Position numbers and translations under genes: made by a program. Shown one piece after another: positions 25,511 through 34,716 of a DNA stretch of 64,000 nucleotides. The first letter of the stretch is position 1; each line of letters starts with the position of its first letter. The DNA is from CAYXDO01 sp964463485 (GTDB taxonomy: Bacteria; Myxococcota; Kuafuiibacteriia; Kuafuiibacteriales; Kuafuiibacteriaceae): the NCBI GenBank assembly GCA_964463485.1, contig CAYXDO010000039.1, forward strand, positions 9,931 through 73,930, written 5' to 3'. The notes beneath the pieces were generated by a model. The model was not told the origin of the DNA. It saw only the letters and a program-made list of their open reading frames with translations, and ran no database searches.

Positions 25511-27325
25511 TCAACCGATGAGCTTTTTCCATAGACTCTGGGGTTTCTTTTTCCCTTTGGCGTGGGACTGGGACGCGGCCATGGTCAGCACCTTTCCCAG
25601 GTTGTGAGTATACACGGGATTGTCTGGGGCGAGCTTGACGGCCCTCTCCAGCAGCTCTTGAGCGCGCTGAATGTCGCGATTCTTCACAGCCAGCAAGACG
25701 CCGAGCCGATTCATGATGTTGGGCGCTGCCTGCTGCCTGAGCGCGTTTTCGAGGAGTTTGATGGCGGTGTCGGGGTCGTCGTTCTTCTCGGCGGTCAATG
25801 CCTTTTGGAAGAGGTCTGCGGCGAGCGACTCGGGGCGTGGGCGCGCCTTCTTTGCCTCTGGGCTCTCCGCGATCAGGCTCTGAAAGAGTCCGCGGAATTG
25901 GACATTCTGTGGGTCGTAGGCCATCGCCAGCTTGGCGTTCATTCGCGCCTCGACCACGTGGCCGCGCAGAAGCTCCTGCTTGGCCCGATTGAAGAGCTCC
26001 AACCCTTTTTGCGGAGACAGGACGCTGGGCTTTCGACGTTCGCTGGGCTTTCGACGTTCGCTGGGCTTTCGACGTTCGCTGGGCTTTCGACGTTCGGATC
26101 GGGCGCGCGACTTCTTTCGCGGGCTGGGTTGGGTCGTCGGCTGCACACCGGGCGCCGGCTCCACGCGCACGCGAACGGGCATCGGTTTTGGTCTGGGCTC
26201 CAGATCGTTGGCGTCTCTCTGCTGGCGCTCCATCGCGTCTCGAGCCGTCTCCAACTGCTCGGGCGTCCCAGGTTCGTCTCTGGACCACTCCGTGAGCAAC
26301 GCCCGAACGGCCTGGGGCAAAGTCGGACTCAGCTCGAACCCGAGGCCTACCATGGAGCTACTCACGACCTCGGCTGGAAGCGAAAGAGAACCGCTCTCGA
26401 GCAGGAACTCGAGCTCGACTTTGGCTCGAAAGGGAAGGGACTGGCCGCTGCGCGCGAAAACGCCGGCCGGCTGAATGTTCGCGACCTCCACCACGAACTC
26501 TCCTCGCTCCGAGCGCACGCGAATCCGAGTCGGACGTCGAGGCGCCGGCTCGACGACCGGCATCGACTCCGGCACCTCGGTCGGTGGGAGCTCTTCGAAA
26601 TCAGCTGGATCGGAGACAAACTCGGACAGTTGCTCGCGCAGAGCCTCGATTCGCGATGGAGTCAGCGATGGCAACCGAGTGGCGCTGCCCGTGGGGACCG
26701 TGGGCGCCCGATCCGGGGGCGTCAGCACTCTCTCGACCGGCGTGGCCTCGAGCGCGGCGGGCAGCGTCGACTCGAAGAGCGTGGGTGCAGCATCGAACTC
26801 GTCTCCGGCGTCGCTGGGTGCCGAGTACGGAGACTCGCCCACCAGCGTGGGCTCCTCGGGCTCCGCGACCTCGTCGAGCTCTTCGGACTCTTCAGCGGCT
26901 GAGGAGAAGTCGAGCGCGATCAACCCTCGATCGAGCAAGGTCAACAACGACAACCGCAGCTCGTCTGGGGCGAGCGGCCCGTCTCTCCCCAACTCCTCGA
27001 TCGACGTCTGGCCGTCCATCAGCTCGAGGAGGTACAACTCGTAAGGATTCAATCCCGCTTCTTCGTCCGGCACTAGCCCGAGCGCGATCGGAATGGCGTC
27101 CGCCGGAAAATTGCAGGACGACGTCCGTGCGTAGACGTGAAACGGGCTGAAGCCCGCTTGAGTGGAGATGCTCCCTGAAAAATCGTCGAACTCGCCTCCA
27201 GGTTCCCCGACGTCCCCCAAGATCAGCGCTTCCTCGGCCTCGGCGCGCATCTCGGCCCCGGCCCACGCTACCGAACCCGTAACTTCGTCGTCCCACATCA
27301 ACGGGCTGTTTGGATCGGAAGCCAC
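25511..27325 (-). CDS. PilZ-like and TPR protein with SERRKP tandem repeat
   Basis: A 604-residue cytoplasmic protein from GTG 27325. Residues about 65-150 form a helical N-terminal domain (IPIALGLVPDEEAGLNPYELYLLELMDG in pieces). Residues about 265-345 look like a PilZ-type beta barrel (RRPTRIRVRSERGEFVVEV, VELEFLLESGSLSLPAEVV, GLGFELSP). A basic linker with four SERRKP repeats follows (about 410-435). Residues about 440-600 are TPR (ARMNAKLAMAYDPQN, ALTAEKNDDPDTAIKLLENAL, AQELLERAVKLAPDNPVY). PilZ domains often bind cyclic di-GMP, but the usual RxxxR and (D/N)xSxxG are only partly recognisable, so ligand binding is uncertain. Confidence 0.82.
   Translation of the reverse strand: MASDPNSPLMWDDEVTGSVAWAGAEMRAEAEEALILGDVGEPGGEFDDFSGSISTQAGFSPFHVYARTSSCNFPADAIPIALGLVPDEEAGLNPYELYLLELMDGQTSIEELGRDGPLAPDELRLSLLTLLDRGLIALDFSSAAEESEELDEVAEPEEPTLVGESPYSAPSDAGDEFDAAPTLFESTLPAALEATPVERVLTPPDRAPTVPTGSATRLPSLTPSRIEALREQLSEFVSDPADFEELPPTEVPESMPVVEPAPRRPTRIRVRSERGEFVVEVANIQPAGVFARSGQSLPFRAKVELEFLLESGSLSLPAEVVSSSMVGLGFELSPTLPQAVRALLTEWSRDEPGTPEQLETARDAMERQQRDANDLEPRPKPMPVRVRVEPAPGVQPTTQPSPRKKSRARSERRKPSERRKPSERRKPSERRKPSVLSPQKGLELFNRAKQELLRGHVVEARMNAKLAMAYDPQNVQFRGLFQSLIAESPEAKKARPRPESLAADLFQKALTAEKNDDPDTAIKLLENALRQQAAPNIMNRLGVLLAVKNRDIQRAQELLERAVKLAPDNPVYTHNLGKVLTMAASQSHAKGKKKPQSLWKKLIG
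26023..26094. repeat. Four perfect 18-bp tandem repeats
   Basis: CGCTGGGCTTTCGACGTT occurs four times without a mismatch inside the gene at 25511-27325, encoding SERRKP units on the minus strand. Perfect copies suggest recent slippage or recombination, so copy number may vary between strains. Confidence 0.95.
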
Positions 27326-27489
27326 GACTCTCTGATAGCCGAACTGCCGCTTCGTAGGAATTGGGATCCGGCCGACGGTGCGCGCGGGAGCTTGCCAGGG
27401 ATCGCCTCAGCATCATGCATCTTGGCATCGGTGTGCGCTCCCGAAGTTGGGTATTGCGTCGAACTCAGAACGAGCTAAGCTCGTGATCC

Positions 27490-28581
27490 ATGTCATCGGA
27501 CAAGCCGGAAGGCGAGCCCGAGGGGCTGAAGTGGTTGCCTGCGGCGAGCCTTACCGAGCTCAAAGCCAAGGCGAGAGCGAGCTCGGCGGCGAAAGCGGCG
27601 CCCGAAGCGCCCGCGCTCGACTCGGAGAGTTCGTCTTCGAGCCCTGCGGACGAAGCCGTGAGTCGGTCGGAAGGCGCGAAGTCAACTCCGGCCGCGCTGC
27701 TCGGCCTTGCGCCGCAGGCCCCTCGAGCTCCCCTTCAACGCGGCGCTTCGACATCAGAAAAGAGTGCGCAACCGCGCGTGAGCTCGAGCGGCGTGCAACC
27801 GCGAGCAGGCTCCATCAGCGGCGTGCAGCCGCGAGCAGGCTCCATCGGCGGCGTACAGCCGCGAGCAGGCTCCATCGGCGGCGTACAGCCGCGCGCCGGA
27901 TCCGTGGGCGGCGTTCCGCCGCGTGCCGCGTCGGTTGGCGGTGCTCAGCCGCGAGCGAACAGCGGAGTCAAGCCCGCGCCCCGTCCGGGATCGCTCCCGG
28001 GCGCGCGGCCGGCGATCCTCGGCCCCGCGCAGGTGCCCGCCGCCGAAGCAACCCCGGAAGGCACATCACCGGCGGTTGAAGCGGCCACGCCTGCGGACGG
28101 AGTGACAACCGATGAAGCGAGCCCCGACGAAGCGAGCCCCGAGGCGACGCTCGACGGCGCTCCGACCAACGCCCCGCCTGTGGTGAAGCTGCCGTTGATT
28201 CTCGCGGGCGGTGCTCGGGCCGTGTCGACCGACGCCGACGCGGGGTCGTCACTGCGCGATCTGTTCACGCTCAAAAGAGTGGGAGTCCTTGCGGCAGCGG
28301 CGCTCGTCGCGGGCGGCGTCTATTTCTGGACCACCCGCGAACCCGCCCCTCCGGTCGATGACGCTCCGCACGTACCCAGCATGCGGGTCACGACCGTGCC
28401 CGATGGCGCCTTCGTCTACGTGGACGGACAGGCCTTTGGCCCGTCGCCCGCGACCGTCTCCGAGCTCGAACCTGGGAAGAAATATATGGTGCGAGTGTCG
28501 AAGACCGGATTCAAGACTCTGCGGCAAGAGTTCATGATGCGCGACGGCGGGTCGCTGTCACTCACCATGGACCCGGAGTGA
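27490..28581 (+). CDS. Membrane-anchored PEGA-domain protein
   Basis: A 363-residue protein from ATG 27490. Residues 1-255 are low-complexity Ala/Pro/Ser-rich, including six ten-residue repeats (GVQPRAGSIG-like, about 101-160). One membrane helix is at about 263-280 (VGVLAAAALVAGGVYFW). Residues about 293-363 are a PEGA domain (VTTVPDGAFVYVDGQAFGPS, LEPGKKYMVRVSKTGFK). The topology suggests a cytoplasmic disordered N-terminus and an external PEGA domain. PEGA domains are thought to bind surface-layer or cell-wall material. It resembles the extracytoplasmic half of the kinase at 39886 without a kinase. It is divergent from the PilZ/TPR gene. Confidence 0.86.
   Translation: MSSDKPEGEPEGLKWLPAASLTELKAKARASSAAKAAPEAPALDSESSSSSPADEAVSRSEGAKSTPAALLGLAPQAPRAPLQRGASTSEKSAQPRVSSSGVQPRAGSISGVQPRAGSIGGVQPRAGSIGGVQPRAGSVGGVPPRAASVGGAQPRANSGVKPAPRPGSLPGARPAILGPAQVPAAEATPEGTSPAVEAATPADGVTTDEASPDEASPEATLDGAPTNAPPVVKLPLILAGGARAVSTDADAGSSLRDLFTLKRVGVLAAAALVAGGVYFWTTREPAPPVDDAPHVPSMRVTTVPDGAFVYVDGQAFGPSPATVSELEPGKKYMVRVSKTGFKTLRQEFMMRDGGSLSLTMDPE
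27790..27969. repeat. Six degenerate 30-bp tandem repeats
   Basis: Units begin near 27790, 27820, 27850, 27880, 27910 and 27940 and share the core GGCGTNCAGCCGCGAGC. Units 1-3 are nearly identical and units 4-6 drift. They encode the ten-residue repeats of the PEGA protein. Confidence 0.92.
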
Positions 28582-28753
28582 GTCCGGACCTCGACCTCTG
28601 GCTCCCGCGATCGAGTCGAGCCTCGTGCGGCCACGATCTCGATCGTTCGCGCCAAACTCGGGCTCGACCGACAGATTTGCTCTGACGTTGACGAAAATGA
28701 GATCGATCGGGGCTTCACGCGGGTCGCCGGATCTGGGAGTTCTAAAGCCGTAG

Positions 28754-29344
28754 ATGAAGCGAGCACGAGTCGGTTGGCTGATCGTGACGGGCCTGTGGGG
28801 ATGCGCGTCCCAAGGATCTGCGGTGCTACCGCTTCCCGACGTACGCCAGTCGACCAGCTACACGTGCGGAGCGGCGGCGCTTCTGTCCGTGTTGGCCTAC
28901 TTCGGAGAAGAGCAGCGCGAGGATCGGCTCGCCTTTCGGCTCGGCGCTACCGAGGACAAGGGAGTGAATCCGGAGGCGATCCTTCGTGTGGCCCGTGAGT
29001 ATGGGCTCACCGCCGAGTTGCGGGAGGGGATGAAGGTCGAGGACCTCGAAGTGGCCGTGAGGAACGGCAGCCCCGTCATCGTGGCGCTGCAAGCTTGGGT
29101 CGACCAACCCACCGACTTTGGAAACGACTGGGACGATGGCCATTACGCAGTGGTGGTGGGTGTCGACGGAAATGAGGTCATTTTCGAAGACCCGAGCGTG
29201 CTCGGGAGCCACGCGGTGCTGTCGCGGACCGAGCTCGAGAGGCGCTGGCACGACACCGACGGAGTCAAGATGTACCGGAACATGGGAATCGTGGTCGGAG
29301 GCCGCGCGCCCAAGCCCCCTCCGGCCCGCATTCACATGGACTGA
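28754..29344 (+). CDS. C39-type cysteine peptidase-like lipoprotein
   Basis: A 196-residue exported protein with a lipobox-like LWGC (Cys17). The mature part has the papain-like C39 layout: Gln32 and the catalytic Cys38 in RQSTSYTCGAAALLSV, His130 in DDGHYAVVVGVD and Asp146 in IFEDPSV. The family includes the peptidase domains that cleave bacteriocin and lanthipeptide leaders after double glycine, but this copy is not attached to an ABC transporter. It could process a leader outside the inner membrane or be a general peptidase. It is 5.5 kb from the lanthipeptide precursor, on the other strand, so the link is speculative. Confidence 0.88.
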   Translation: MKRARVGWLIVTGLWGCASQGSAVLPLPDVRQSTSYTCGAAALLSVLAYFGEEQREDRLAFRLGATEDKGVNPEAILRVAREYGLTAELREGMKVEDLEVAVRNGSPVIVALQAWVDQPTDFGNDWDDGHYAVVVGVDGNEVIFEDPSVLGSHAVLSRTELERRWHDTDGVKMYRNMGIVVGGRAPKPPPARIHMD

Positions 29345-29479
29345 AAGGACACAGGGCTGCCCCACGACTCGGCGCGCGTCGCAGATTGTCACCTAGTTCC
29401 CAAAACTCCGGTTCCGCCCACTTCACCGATCGCGGTCGACCGCGAGAATGAAGAACAGGCGTCGACCAAGGAGGTCTGC

Positions 29480-30778
29480 ATGTACGAAGCGAGCGCGTTT
29501 TCGAGTCCGTTCGAAATTTTGGGAGAGAAGACCGACGGCCCGTCGATTCGGAGTCGGTCGTCGTCCAAGGCTCCTCTTCCGCGCGCCGGTTCGAAGAAGG
29601 ACGCTCATTTCGGCCCTTCGAGCTTCCGCGTCGCCGGAGCTACGATCGAGAGCGAGATCGGCGCAGCGGGTCCGAGGCTCGTACAGAGGCTTCGTATTCG
29701 AAAGGCCGTTCCTGGTGCAGACACGGCCCGTCGCGATCTCAACGTGCGAAGACTCGCCGAGAGGACCAACCCGGTCGGTGTTCAACGGGAGCCCGGCGGT
29801 GAGACCGTGCTGAGTTGGGTCCTTCCGTTTGTCGAGCTGCGGCGAGGCGAGCCCACTTCGCTTCGAGGAGCCGAAGCCATGAGGACTGCTCTGAGTTTGG
29901 CTGTGCACCTCGCTCGAGCTCATGGCCTCGGGGCGACCTGTCCGCTGCTCTCCGAGGAGCTCGTCGTCCAAACGAAGAGCGGTCCGAAGGTCTTGGAGGT
30001 CGTGCCCGCGGCGGTGGCACCAGAGTGGCTCGCTGAGGGTGAGCTGCCCGCGAGGTTCGCGCCCGAGGAGCGCCAAGCGTGTGAGTCGACGGAGAGCGGT
30101 GATTTGTGGAGGCTTGGCGAAGCCTTGTCGGCCCTGGCCCGACGCAGCCCGGACTGCGGGCTCGCGGGCCTCGCCGAACGACTCAGGTCGCCGAACCCCT
30201 CCGATCGACCGGCTCGCGCGACGCAAGTGATCGTCGAGCTGGAGGCCCTCGGCCAAGCGGCCGGGCTGACGCCCATCTTCAGCGGAACGACCGAGGCTCG
30301 TGCGCTCAAACCCGGCGAGCTCGAAGAGTTGCTTGCCCGAACCGTCGACCCCAGCAACCCGGTTTGTCTTCCGCCGGAGGTCTTCGACGTGGGTGTCATC
30401 GACTTCAGAGACACCATCGTTGGCGTGGTGAGTCACCCCATCGAAGATCCGTCGGTCGAACCTCCCGTCGAAATCACGAGCGTCGTCGCCGAGCGGCGCA
30501 GAAGATCGATCGCGAGGCGGACGCCTGCGGTCGAGTTTCGCAAAGTCGCCTCTAGGGAAGAGAAGCCCGGGCCCTTCGCAGCGGAGGTGGAGCCAGCCCC
30601 AGCGCAGACGATCAACGAACAGGAGGCCTTCATGAGTAGCTTGGATCGGGAAGCGTGGTTCGAGCCCCGAACCCCAAAGGCCATGCCCGGCTCGGAAGGT
30701 GGGTCCCTAGCGCGTCTAGGCGCTCTCGCGGCGTTCGCCTTCGCCCTCGGAGCGGTCATCGCCGTGATGACTCACTGA
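29480..30778 (+). CDS. Pseudokinase-like protein with C-terminal membrane anchor
   Basis: A 432-residue protein starting at ATG 29480. The middle (about 95-250) resembles a protein-kinase C-lobe without its catalytic motifs: LSLAVHLARAHGLGAT, then SGDLWRLGEALSALARRSPD and LAERLRSPNPSDRPARATQV, which match the DVWALG...L..RLL..DP..RP pattern of Ser/Thr kinases. No HRD or DFG is visible. The C-terminus is a single membrane helix (LGALAAFAFALGAVIAVMTH). It may be a tail-anchored regulator that evolved from a kinase. The stop is 14 bases from the convergent gene at 30793. Confidence 0.72.
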   Translation: MYEASAFSSPFEILGEKTDGPSIRSRSSSKAPLPRAGSKKDAHFGPSSFRVAGATIESEIGAAGPRLVQRLRIRKAVPGADTARRDLNVRRLAERTNPVGVQREPGGETVLSWVLPFVELRRGEPTSLRGAEAMRTALSLAVHLARAHGLGATCPLLSEELVVQTKSGPKVLEVVPAAVAPEWLAEGELPARFAPEERQACESTESGDLWRLGEALSALARRSPDCGLAGLAERLRSPNPSDRPARATQVIVELEALGQAAGLTPIFSGTTEARALKPGELEELLARTVDPSNPVCLPPEVFDVGVIDFRDTIVGVVSHPIEDPSVEPPVEITSVVAERRRRSIARRTPAVEFRKVASREEKPGPFAAEVEPAPAQTINEQEAFMSSLDREAWFEPRTPKAMPGSEGGSLARLGALAAFAFALGAVIAVMTH

Positions 30779-30792
30779 CGACCGAGCGCGGC

Positions 30793-32130
30793 TCAGCGGA
30801 GGATGTAATAGACCGGATCCTGATTGCCCGCGAGGTCGGTGAATACGGCGACTCCGCCGGCTCCCATCGGCGTGATCCAGCGGACGGATTCCTTGGAGGT
30901 CGAAACGGGTGGACACGTCGATCCGTCCAACGACGCACTCAGTACGATCCCCGCCGAGGTGCCGACATACAAGCGTCCGCCTGCGTCGTGAAGGGCGGTG
31001 AGGGCCCTGGACGCGACTACGGGGAGCACGTCATACCAGGTGCCGTCCGAGTATACGTACAGGTCACCCTCGCGAGTGCCGATCACCAGACCGCCTTCTC
31101 GGCTCGAGACAGCGGTCGTGACTCCTTCGAACCGTGCGTTGTGCTCTGGCGTGACGCCCGTGTCGTGCCTCCAGAAGACTTGTCCGACCAACTCCCGGGA
31201 AGCGAAGAACGATCCGTTCGGCAGCCTGACCACCGCGCCGCGAGCGGCTTGGGGATCGCCCGCGAAGGTGTGAATCTGCGTCCAAGCGGACTCGCCTTCC
31301 GTCGTGCGGAGGAGTCGACCGTCCTCGGTGAGTGCGACAAATTCCAGGCGACCGTCGGGAAGCGCACCTCCGTCCGCGTACCGAAGTCCCCCCAAGGAGC
31401 TATCGAAGGCGGCCGTGAGTGTCTGGGACAAACGTGGTCCCTCCGCCGCCATCGTGAGCTCCTGGACGCGACCATCGAAAGTAATTATGTGGACGAAGCT
31501 CCCTCGACGAACGCCAGGCAGGAGCGCAGCGACGCTGGACTCCCGCAGGTCAAAGCGTTGCTCCGCCTCGAGAGTGATCAGCCGGACCCAGGAGATTCCG
31601 ACGGCGAGGAGCTCGCCGTCACCCAGCGGCACTGCCCCGCGGGCTCCGTCTGCGTCCCCTTTAGGGCCCGTGCGCGCGAGCCGTCGACATTCAGAGGTCG
31701 CGATGCGAGCAAAGCGAAGCGTCTCGAGTGATTTAGGGAGGCCGTCGACCGGTTCGAGAGTTGCCCTCGCCGCGTCCAGGACATAGGTGCCGGTCAGGCC
31801 CGCGAGCTCGTCCAGCCGTCCACCGAACTCGGTCGCTTGAAGCGGGCCTTCTTCGAGGCCGAGCTCTTCGAGAGACCGGTCGAAGGTGAGCACGATGACC
31901 CCGTTGGCCGCGTCAGGCACCGAGAAGCGCAGGGGAGCATGGGCGGCCACGACTCGCACCGCGGTCCCTTCTTCGGCGGCCCAGATGAGCGACTGCGTGG
32001 AGCCGATGAGATGGGCGGACTCGGGAGCGCAGCCCCAAAAAACCAGGTTGATGGCTCCCAGCAGGGCCTTCGTAGAACGGCGTTGGTCGTCCCAGCGGCG
32101 CAAGACCTCGAGATTAGCAGCGAATCGCAC
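30793..32130 (-). CDS. Lipoprotein beta-propeller, family member B
   Basis: A 445-residue protein from GTG 32130 (TTG 32103 would shorten the signal sequence) with a lipobox-like VFWGC. The N-terminal beta domain ends in LTFDRSLEELGLEEGPL, which matches LFLYDHTLSELELSEGPL of the gene at 44731. The remainder has propeller strands such as ARGAVVRLPNGSFFASR, GLVIGTREGDLYVYSDG and GRLYVGTSAGIVLSAS. It is probably periplasmic or on the outer membrane, with no recognised catalytic motif. It is convergent with the pseudokinase gene and follows the wax-synthase-like gene (57-base gap). Confidence 0.78.
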   Translation of the reverse strand: MRFAANLEVLRRWDDQRRSTKALLGAINLVFWGCAPESAHLIGSTQSLIWAAEEGTAVRVVAAHAPLRFSVPDAANGVIVLTFDRSLEELGLEEGPLQATEFGGRLDELAGLTGTYVLDAARATLEPVDGLPKSLETLRFARIATSECRRLARTGPKGDADGARGAVPLGDGELLAVGISWVRLITLEAEQRFDLRESSVAALLPGVRRGSFVHIITFDGRVQELTMAAEGPRLSQTLTAAFDSSLGGLRYADGGALPDGRLEFVALTEDGRLLRTTEGESAWTQIHTFAGDPQAARGAVVRLPNGSFFASRELVGQVFWRHDTGVTPEHNARFEGVTTAVSSREGGLVIGTREGDLYVYSDGTWYDVLPVVASRALTALHDAGGRLYVGTSAGIVLSASLDGSTCPPVSTSKESVRWITPMGAGGVAVFTDLAGNQDPVYYILR

Positions 32131-32187
32131 CCATCGTAAAGGCTCGGGAGTGTGTTCGTGTATTCGTGTTTTCGGGTCGAGTCGGAT

Positions 32188-33093
32188 TCAACGCGCAGAG
32201 CCCGGTGCCGCAGACGCCACGACCAAGAGGAAAGGCTCGATGAATAGCGGAGACACGGCGAGCATGACCGCGACGGTCCAAGAGTGCGCCGCGAGTCGTG
32301 ACCACTGGTGCACGCCGAACTTATCCTCGGCGCCGATCAGCGCGACTTGGAGCAGAAAGAACGCACCCATCGCGAGCGACCACATGAAGCCGAGCGCGAC
32401 GAAGGCGAGGTACCAGTGGAGTAAGGCACTCGCCGCGAACGCAGCGCACTGGCCGACAAAAGGCCTTCCGTTCTCGCGAAAGGGCTCGTAGCAATTCTGG
32501 CGAAGCCAGGTGCCCACCACCTTGTTCCACCGTCGTCCCCAGAACTCTCGGACCGATCGCGACAGATACGGGGAGTCGTGCAAGTCCGGAATGGCCACGC
32601 CGATCCCCTCGTAAGCCATTCGAAGGAAACGGGTGAAGGACTCGAGGAGCGCGACCGCGGCGACCGCACCGCCGATCCAGCGCGCGCCGCGCCCCACGGG
32701 CGCTTCGACGGGCACCATGAGAGCTCCACAAAGTGCCGCGGCGCCGAGCGCGGCCCAGGCGATCGAGAGGCCGAAGAGCGCACCATTGAGTCGGCGAGGC
32801 ATGGGTCGAGCGAGCCTGGTGTCGAAGATCGCTACGTTGTGCCAACCCCGCCTCCACCAGGGCAGGGTCTCTTGGGACCGATACAAGTCAATGGAGCGAA
32901 TCACCGCGAGGGAGGTCGTCAGCCCGACCACGAAGCGACCGAACGCGTCGGCTGGACTCAGCAGGAAGGGGATGAGCAGTCCGAGTATGGCGACCCCAAG
33001 CCCGACACGCCGACGCCCCCGCCCGCCCTCCAGCGCCACGGCGGCCATGATGCCCACACCCATCGCGGTGCCGACGCCGGCCAGCAAGCCCAT
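32188..33093 (-). CDS. Wax-synthase-like membrane O-acyltransferase (MBOAT-related)
   Basis: A 301-residue integral membrane protein with about eight hydrophobic segments. The sequence REFWGRRWNKVVGTWLR (about 182-198) matches the wax-synthase/MBOAT-2 motif, and ALLHWY (His226) supplies the conserved histidine of the MBOAT fold. Family members transfer acyl groups to alcohols or polysaccharides from lipid donors. The acceptor here is unknown. ATG 33093 starts directly on a membrane helix. It shares a strand with the two flanking propeller genes and may be transcribed with the gene at 30793. Confidence 0.82.
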   Translation of the reverse strand: MGLLAGVGTAMGVGIMAAVALEGGRGRRRVGLGVAILGLLIPFLLSPADAFGRFVVGLTTSLAVIRSIDLYRSQETLPWWRRGWHNVAIFDTRLARPMPRRLNGALFGLSIAWAALGAAALCGALMVPVEAPVGRGARWIGGAVAAVALLESFTRFLRMAYEGIGVAIPDLHDSPYLSRSVREFWGRRWNKVVGTWLRQNCYEPFRENGRPFVGQCAAFAASALLHWYLAFVALGFMWSLAMGAFFLLQVALIGAEDKFGVHQWSRLAAHSWTVAVMLAVSPLFIEPFLLVVASAAPGSAR

Positions 33094-33183
33094 TGTTCGA
33101 GCATCGCACGCGAGCCCGCTGCGAGGATAGAGGCGACGCTTCGGTCCGCCCAGGGCCCGTCCTCCGAAGCTCGTGACCTGCTG

Positions 33184-33280
33184 AAACCACAGAGGACGCA
33201 GAGAGAAGACACGGAGGACACAGAGGAATGTTCACTCCATCATCTGTGTGCTCGCCTCGGCTCTGTGCTCTCTGTGGTTT
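33184..33280. repeat. CCACAGAGG-type hairpin repeat
   Basis: AAACCACAGAGGACGCAGAG (33184-33203) is complementary in 17 of 20 positions to 33261-33280, so the intergenic piece can fold into a long hairpin. A related element is at 37811-37876. It resembles the CACAGAGGACACAGAGG elements seen in many bacterial chromosomes, and could act as a bidirectional terminator. Confidence 0.75.
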
Positions 33281-33312
33281 CTCCGCCGGTCGCTGCGGGG
33301 ACCGGTACTCAG

Positions 33313-34716
33313 TCAGTCGAGCGCGCAGGAGGGGACCTCACCTTCCCGTTCGAACACGAGGACTTCGACCTGAATTGCGTCGCTCTGCGCGCGCTGGACG
33401 ACGAAGATCCGGTCGCCGACCTTCTTGATGTGCTCGGTGAACGGATTCGTCTGCAGGCCCGCGTCGCAGATCGCGCCGACGGGCTCCGAGTACCGAGCGA
33501 GAAAAGACGCGACCGGAGATTGGCGGCCAAGGATGAAACCGTCACCATCGGGGATGAAGATCCGGATCGACATACCGAACGGCACGCCTTGGGCCACACG
33601 CGGTTCGAGGCGGCTGAACTCGCCACCCTCCCACAACGCGAGGCCGCCGAAGCGAGTTCCCGCGATCGCTCGGTTGGGTGGAAGCGCGCCGACGCCCGTC
33701 ACGAGGCCCCGACCGAGGTCGTGGTGCGTCACTACGGCCCCCGACACCTCGGTGACCGCCGCGATCGGCCCGGCGCCCGAGGCGAGCACACGTTCGGGAC
33801 CGACCCAAATCACCGAGGGGTAGTAGATGTCTCGGATGTCGGCTCCGAGCGCGAAGGGTCGGCGAGCCAGCACGGTCCACCCCGAGCCCGCTCGATATCG
33901 CTCGAGCGTGCCGGAGTCGCCGAGAGTATACAACTCGTCGGCATTCGGGCTCAGGGCGAGAGCCATGAAGCGGTAGGCCGCGGTCGAATTTCTGACTTCG
34001 TCGATCTCGAATCCGGACTCGACCGTGCCCTTGGCGACGCGTCCGTCCGCGCTCACGAGCCAGAGTTGGCCGGTCGCGTCCCGAAGCCCGGCGTGGTGCG
34101 GAGTGGAAGTGGAGAGCTCGGTGAGTTGTTCCGTGGTCCCGCTCGCGCCCACGCGAAAAAATCTCCCGTCGGCGAGCGCCAGGAGTAGGTGATCAGCGTC
34201 CTCTTCCACCGCAAGCGTGGTGAGGTCGTCACTCGTGGTGAGCTCGATTTCTCGCGAGGCTCTCCACTTTCCCGAGCGCAGGCGGCAAAGGTTCTCCGAT
34301 GGCGTGGGAGCTCGGGAGAGAACCGAGCTGACCGTCGATTCGTCCTCGACGGGTACCCAAACTTGGTCGTGCGCGGGATCGGTTTGGAAGGCGGCGCGGG
34401 GTCGGGGTAGGCTCAGAGTCGCCTCGGCTTCGGGTACGAGCTCGAGTCGGCCGTCGCCGAGGCCCAGGGTAGACAACGAGCACCCAAATCCGAAAGCCAT
34501 GATTCGCGTGGACGAGCCGTCGCGTTCGGCGAACGAAGGGAGGATCGCGGTGGCGTCCTCAGCTCGGGCCGCGTGCAAATCCAGGACTCGTCGGTCTTGA
34601 ACGGTGGCTACGACGATGGACGCGGAGCCCTTCAAGTCCGGCAGACTCAGCTCGGCGGTGGAGTGACACGAGACCAAGGGGAGAGTCCACAGGGGGAGTC
34701 GAGCCGGCCTTTTCAT
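33313..34716 (-). CDS. Lipoprotein beta-propeller, family member C
   Basis: A 467-residue lipoprotein from ATG 34716 with signal sequence ending in LVSC. An N-terminal beta domain (TAELSLPDLKGSASIVVATV, later GFGCSLSTLGLGDGRLEL) leads into a propeller (LLLALADGRFFRVG, LYTLGDSGTLERYRAG, RAIAGTRFGGLALWEGGEF). The open frame reaches 35046 but that part overlaps the sigma-54 activator. The start overlaps the stop of that regulator by 4 bases (ATGA on the minus strand), so the two are cotranscribed. This links a family member to a sigma-54-type control gene. Confidence 0.82.
   Translation of the reverse strand: MKRPARLPLWTLPLVSCHSTAELSLPDLKGSASIVVATVQDRRVLDLHAARAEDATAILPSFAERDGSSTRIMAFGFGCSLSTLGLGDGRLELVPEAEATLSLPRPRAAFQTDPAHDQVWVPVEDESTVSSVLSRAPTPSENLCRLRSGKWRASREIELTTSDDLTTLAVEEDADHLLLALADGRFFRVGASGTTEQLTELSTSTPHHAGLRDATGQLWLVSADGRVAKGTVESGFEIDEVRNSTAAYRFMALALSPNADELYTLGDSGTLERYRAGSGWTVLARRPFALGADIRDIYYPSVIWVGPERVLASGAGPIAAVTEVSGAVVTHHDLGRGLVTGVGALPPNRAIAGTRFGGLALWEGGEFSRLEPRVAQGVPFGMSIRIFIPDGDGFILGRQSPVASFLARYSEPVGAICDAGLQTNPFTEHIKKVGDRIFVVQRAQSDAIQVEVLVFEREGEVPSCALD

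Noticed and set aside
24942..26288. A 448-residue minus-strand open frame
   Set aside because: It is antisense to rsmG and out of frame with the PilZ/TPR gene, and it is Arg-rich low-complexity sequence.
27326..27489. A tRNA or small RNA gene
   Set aside because: No cloverleaf or T-loop consensus was found here or in the other larger gaps.
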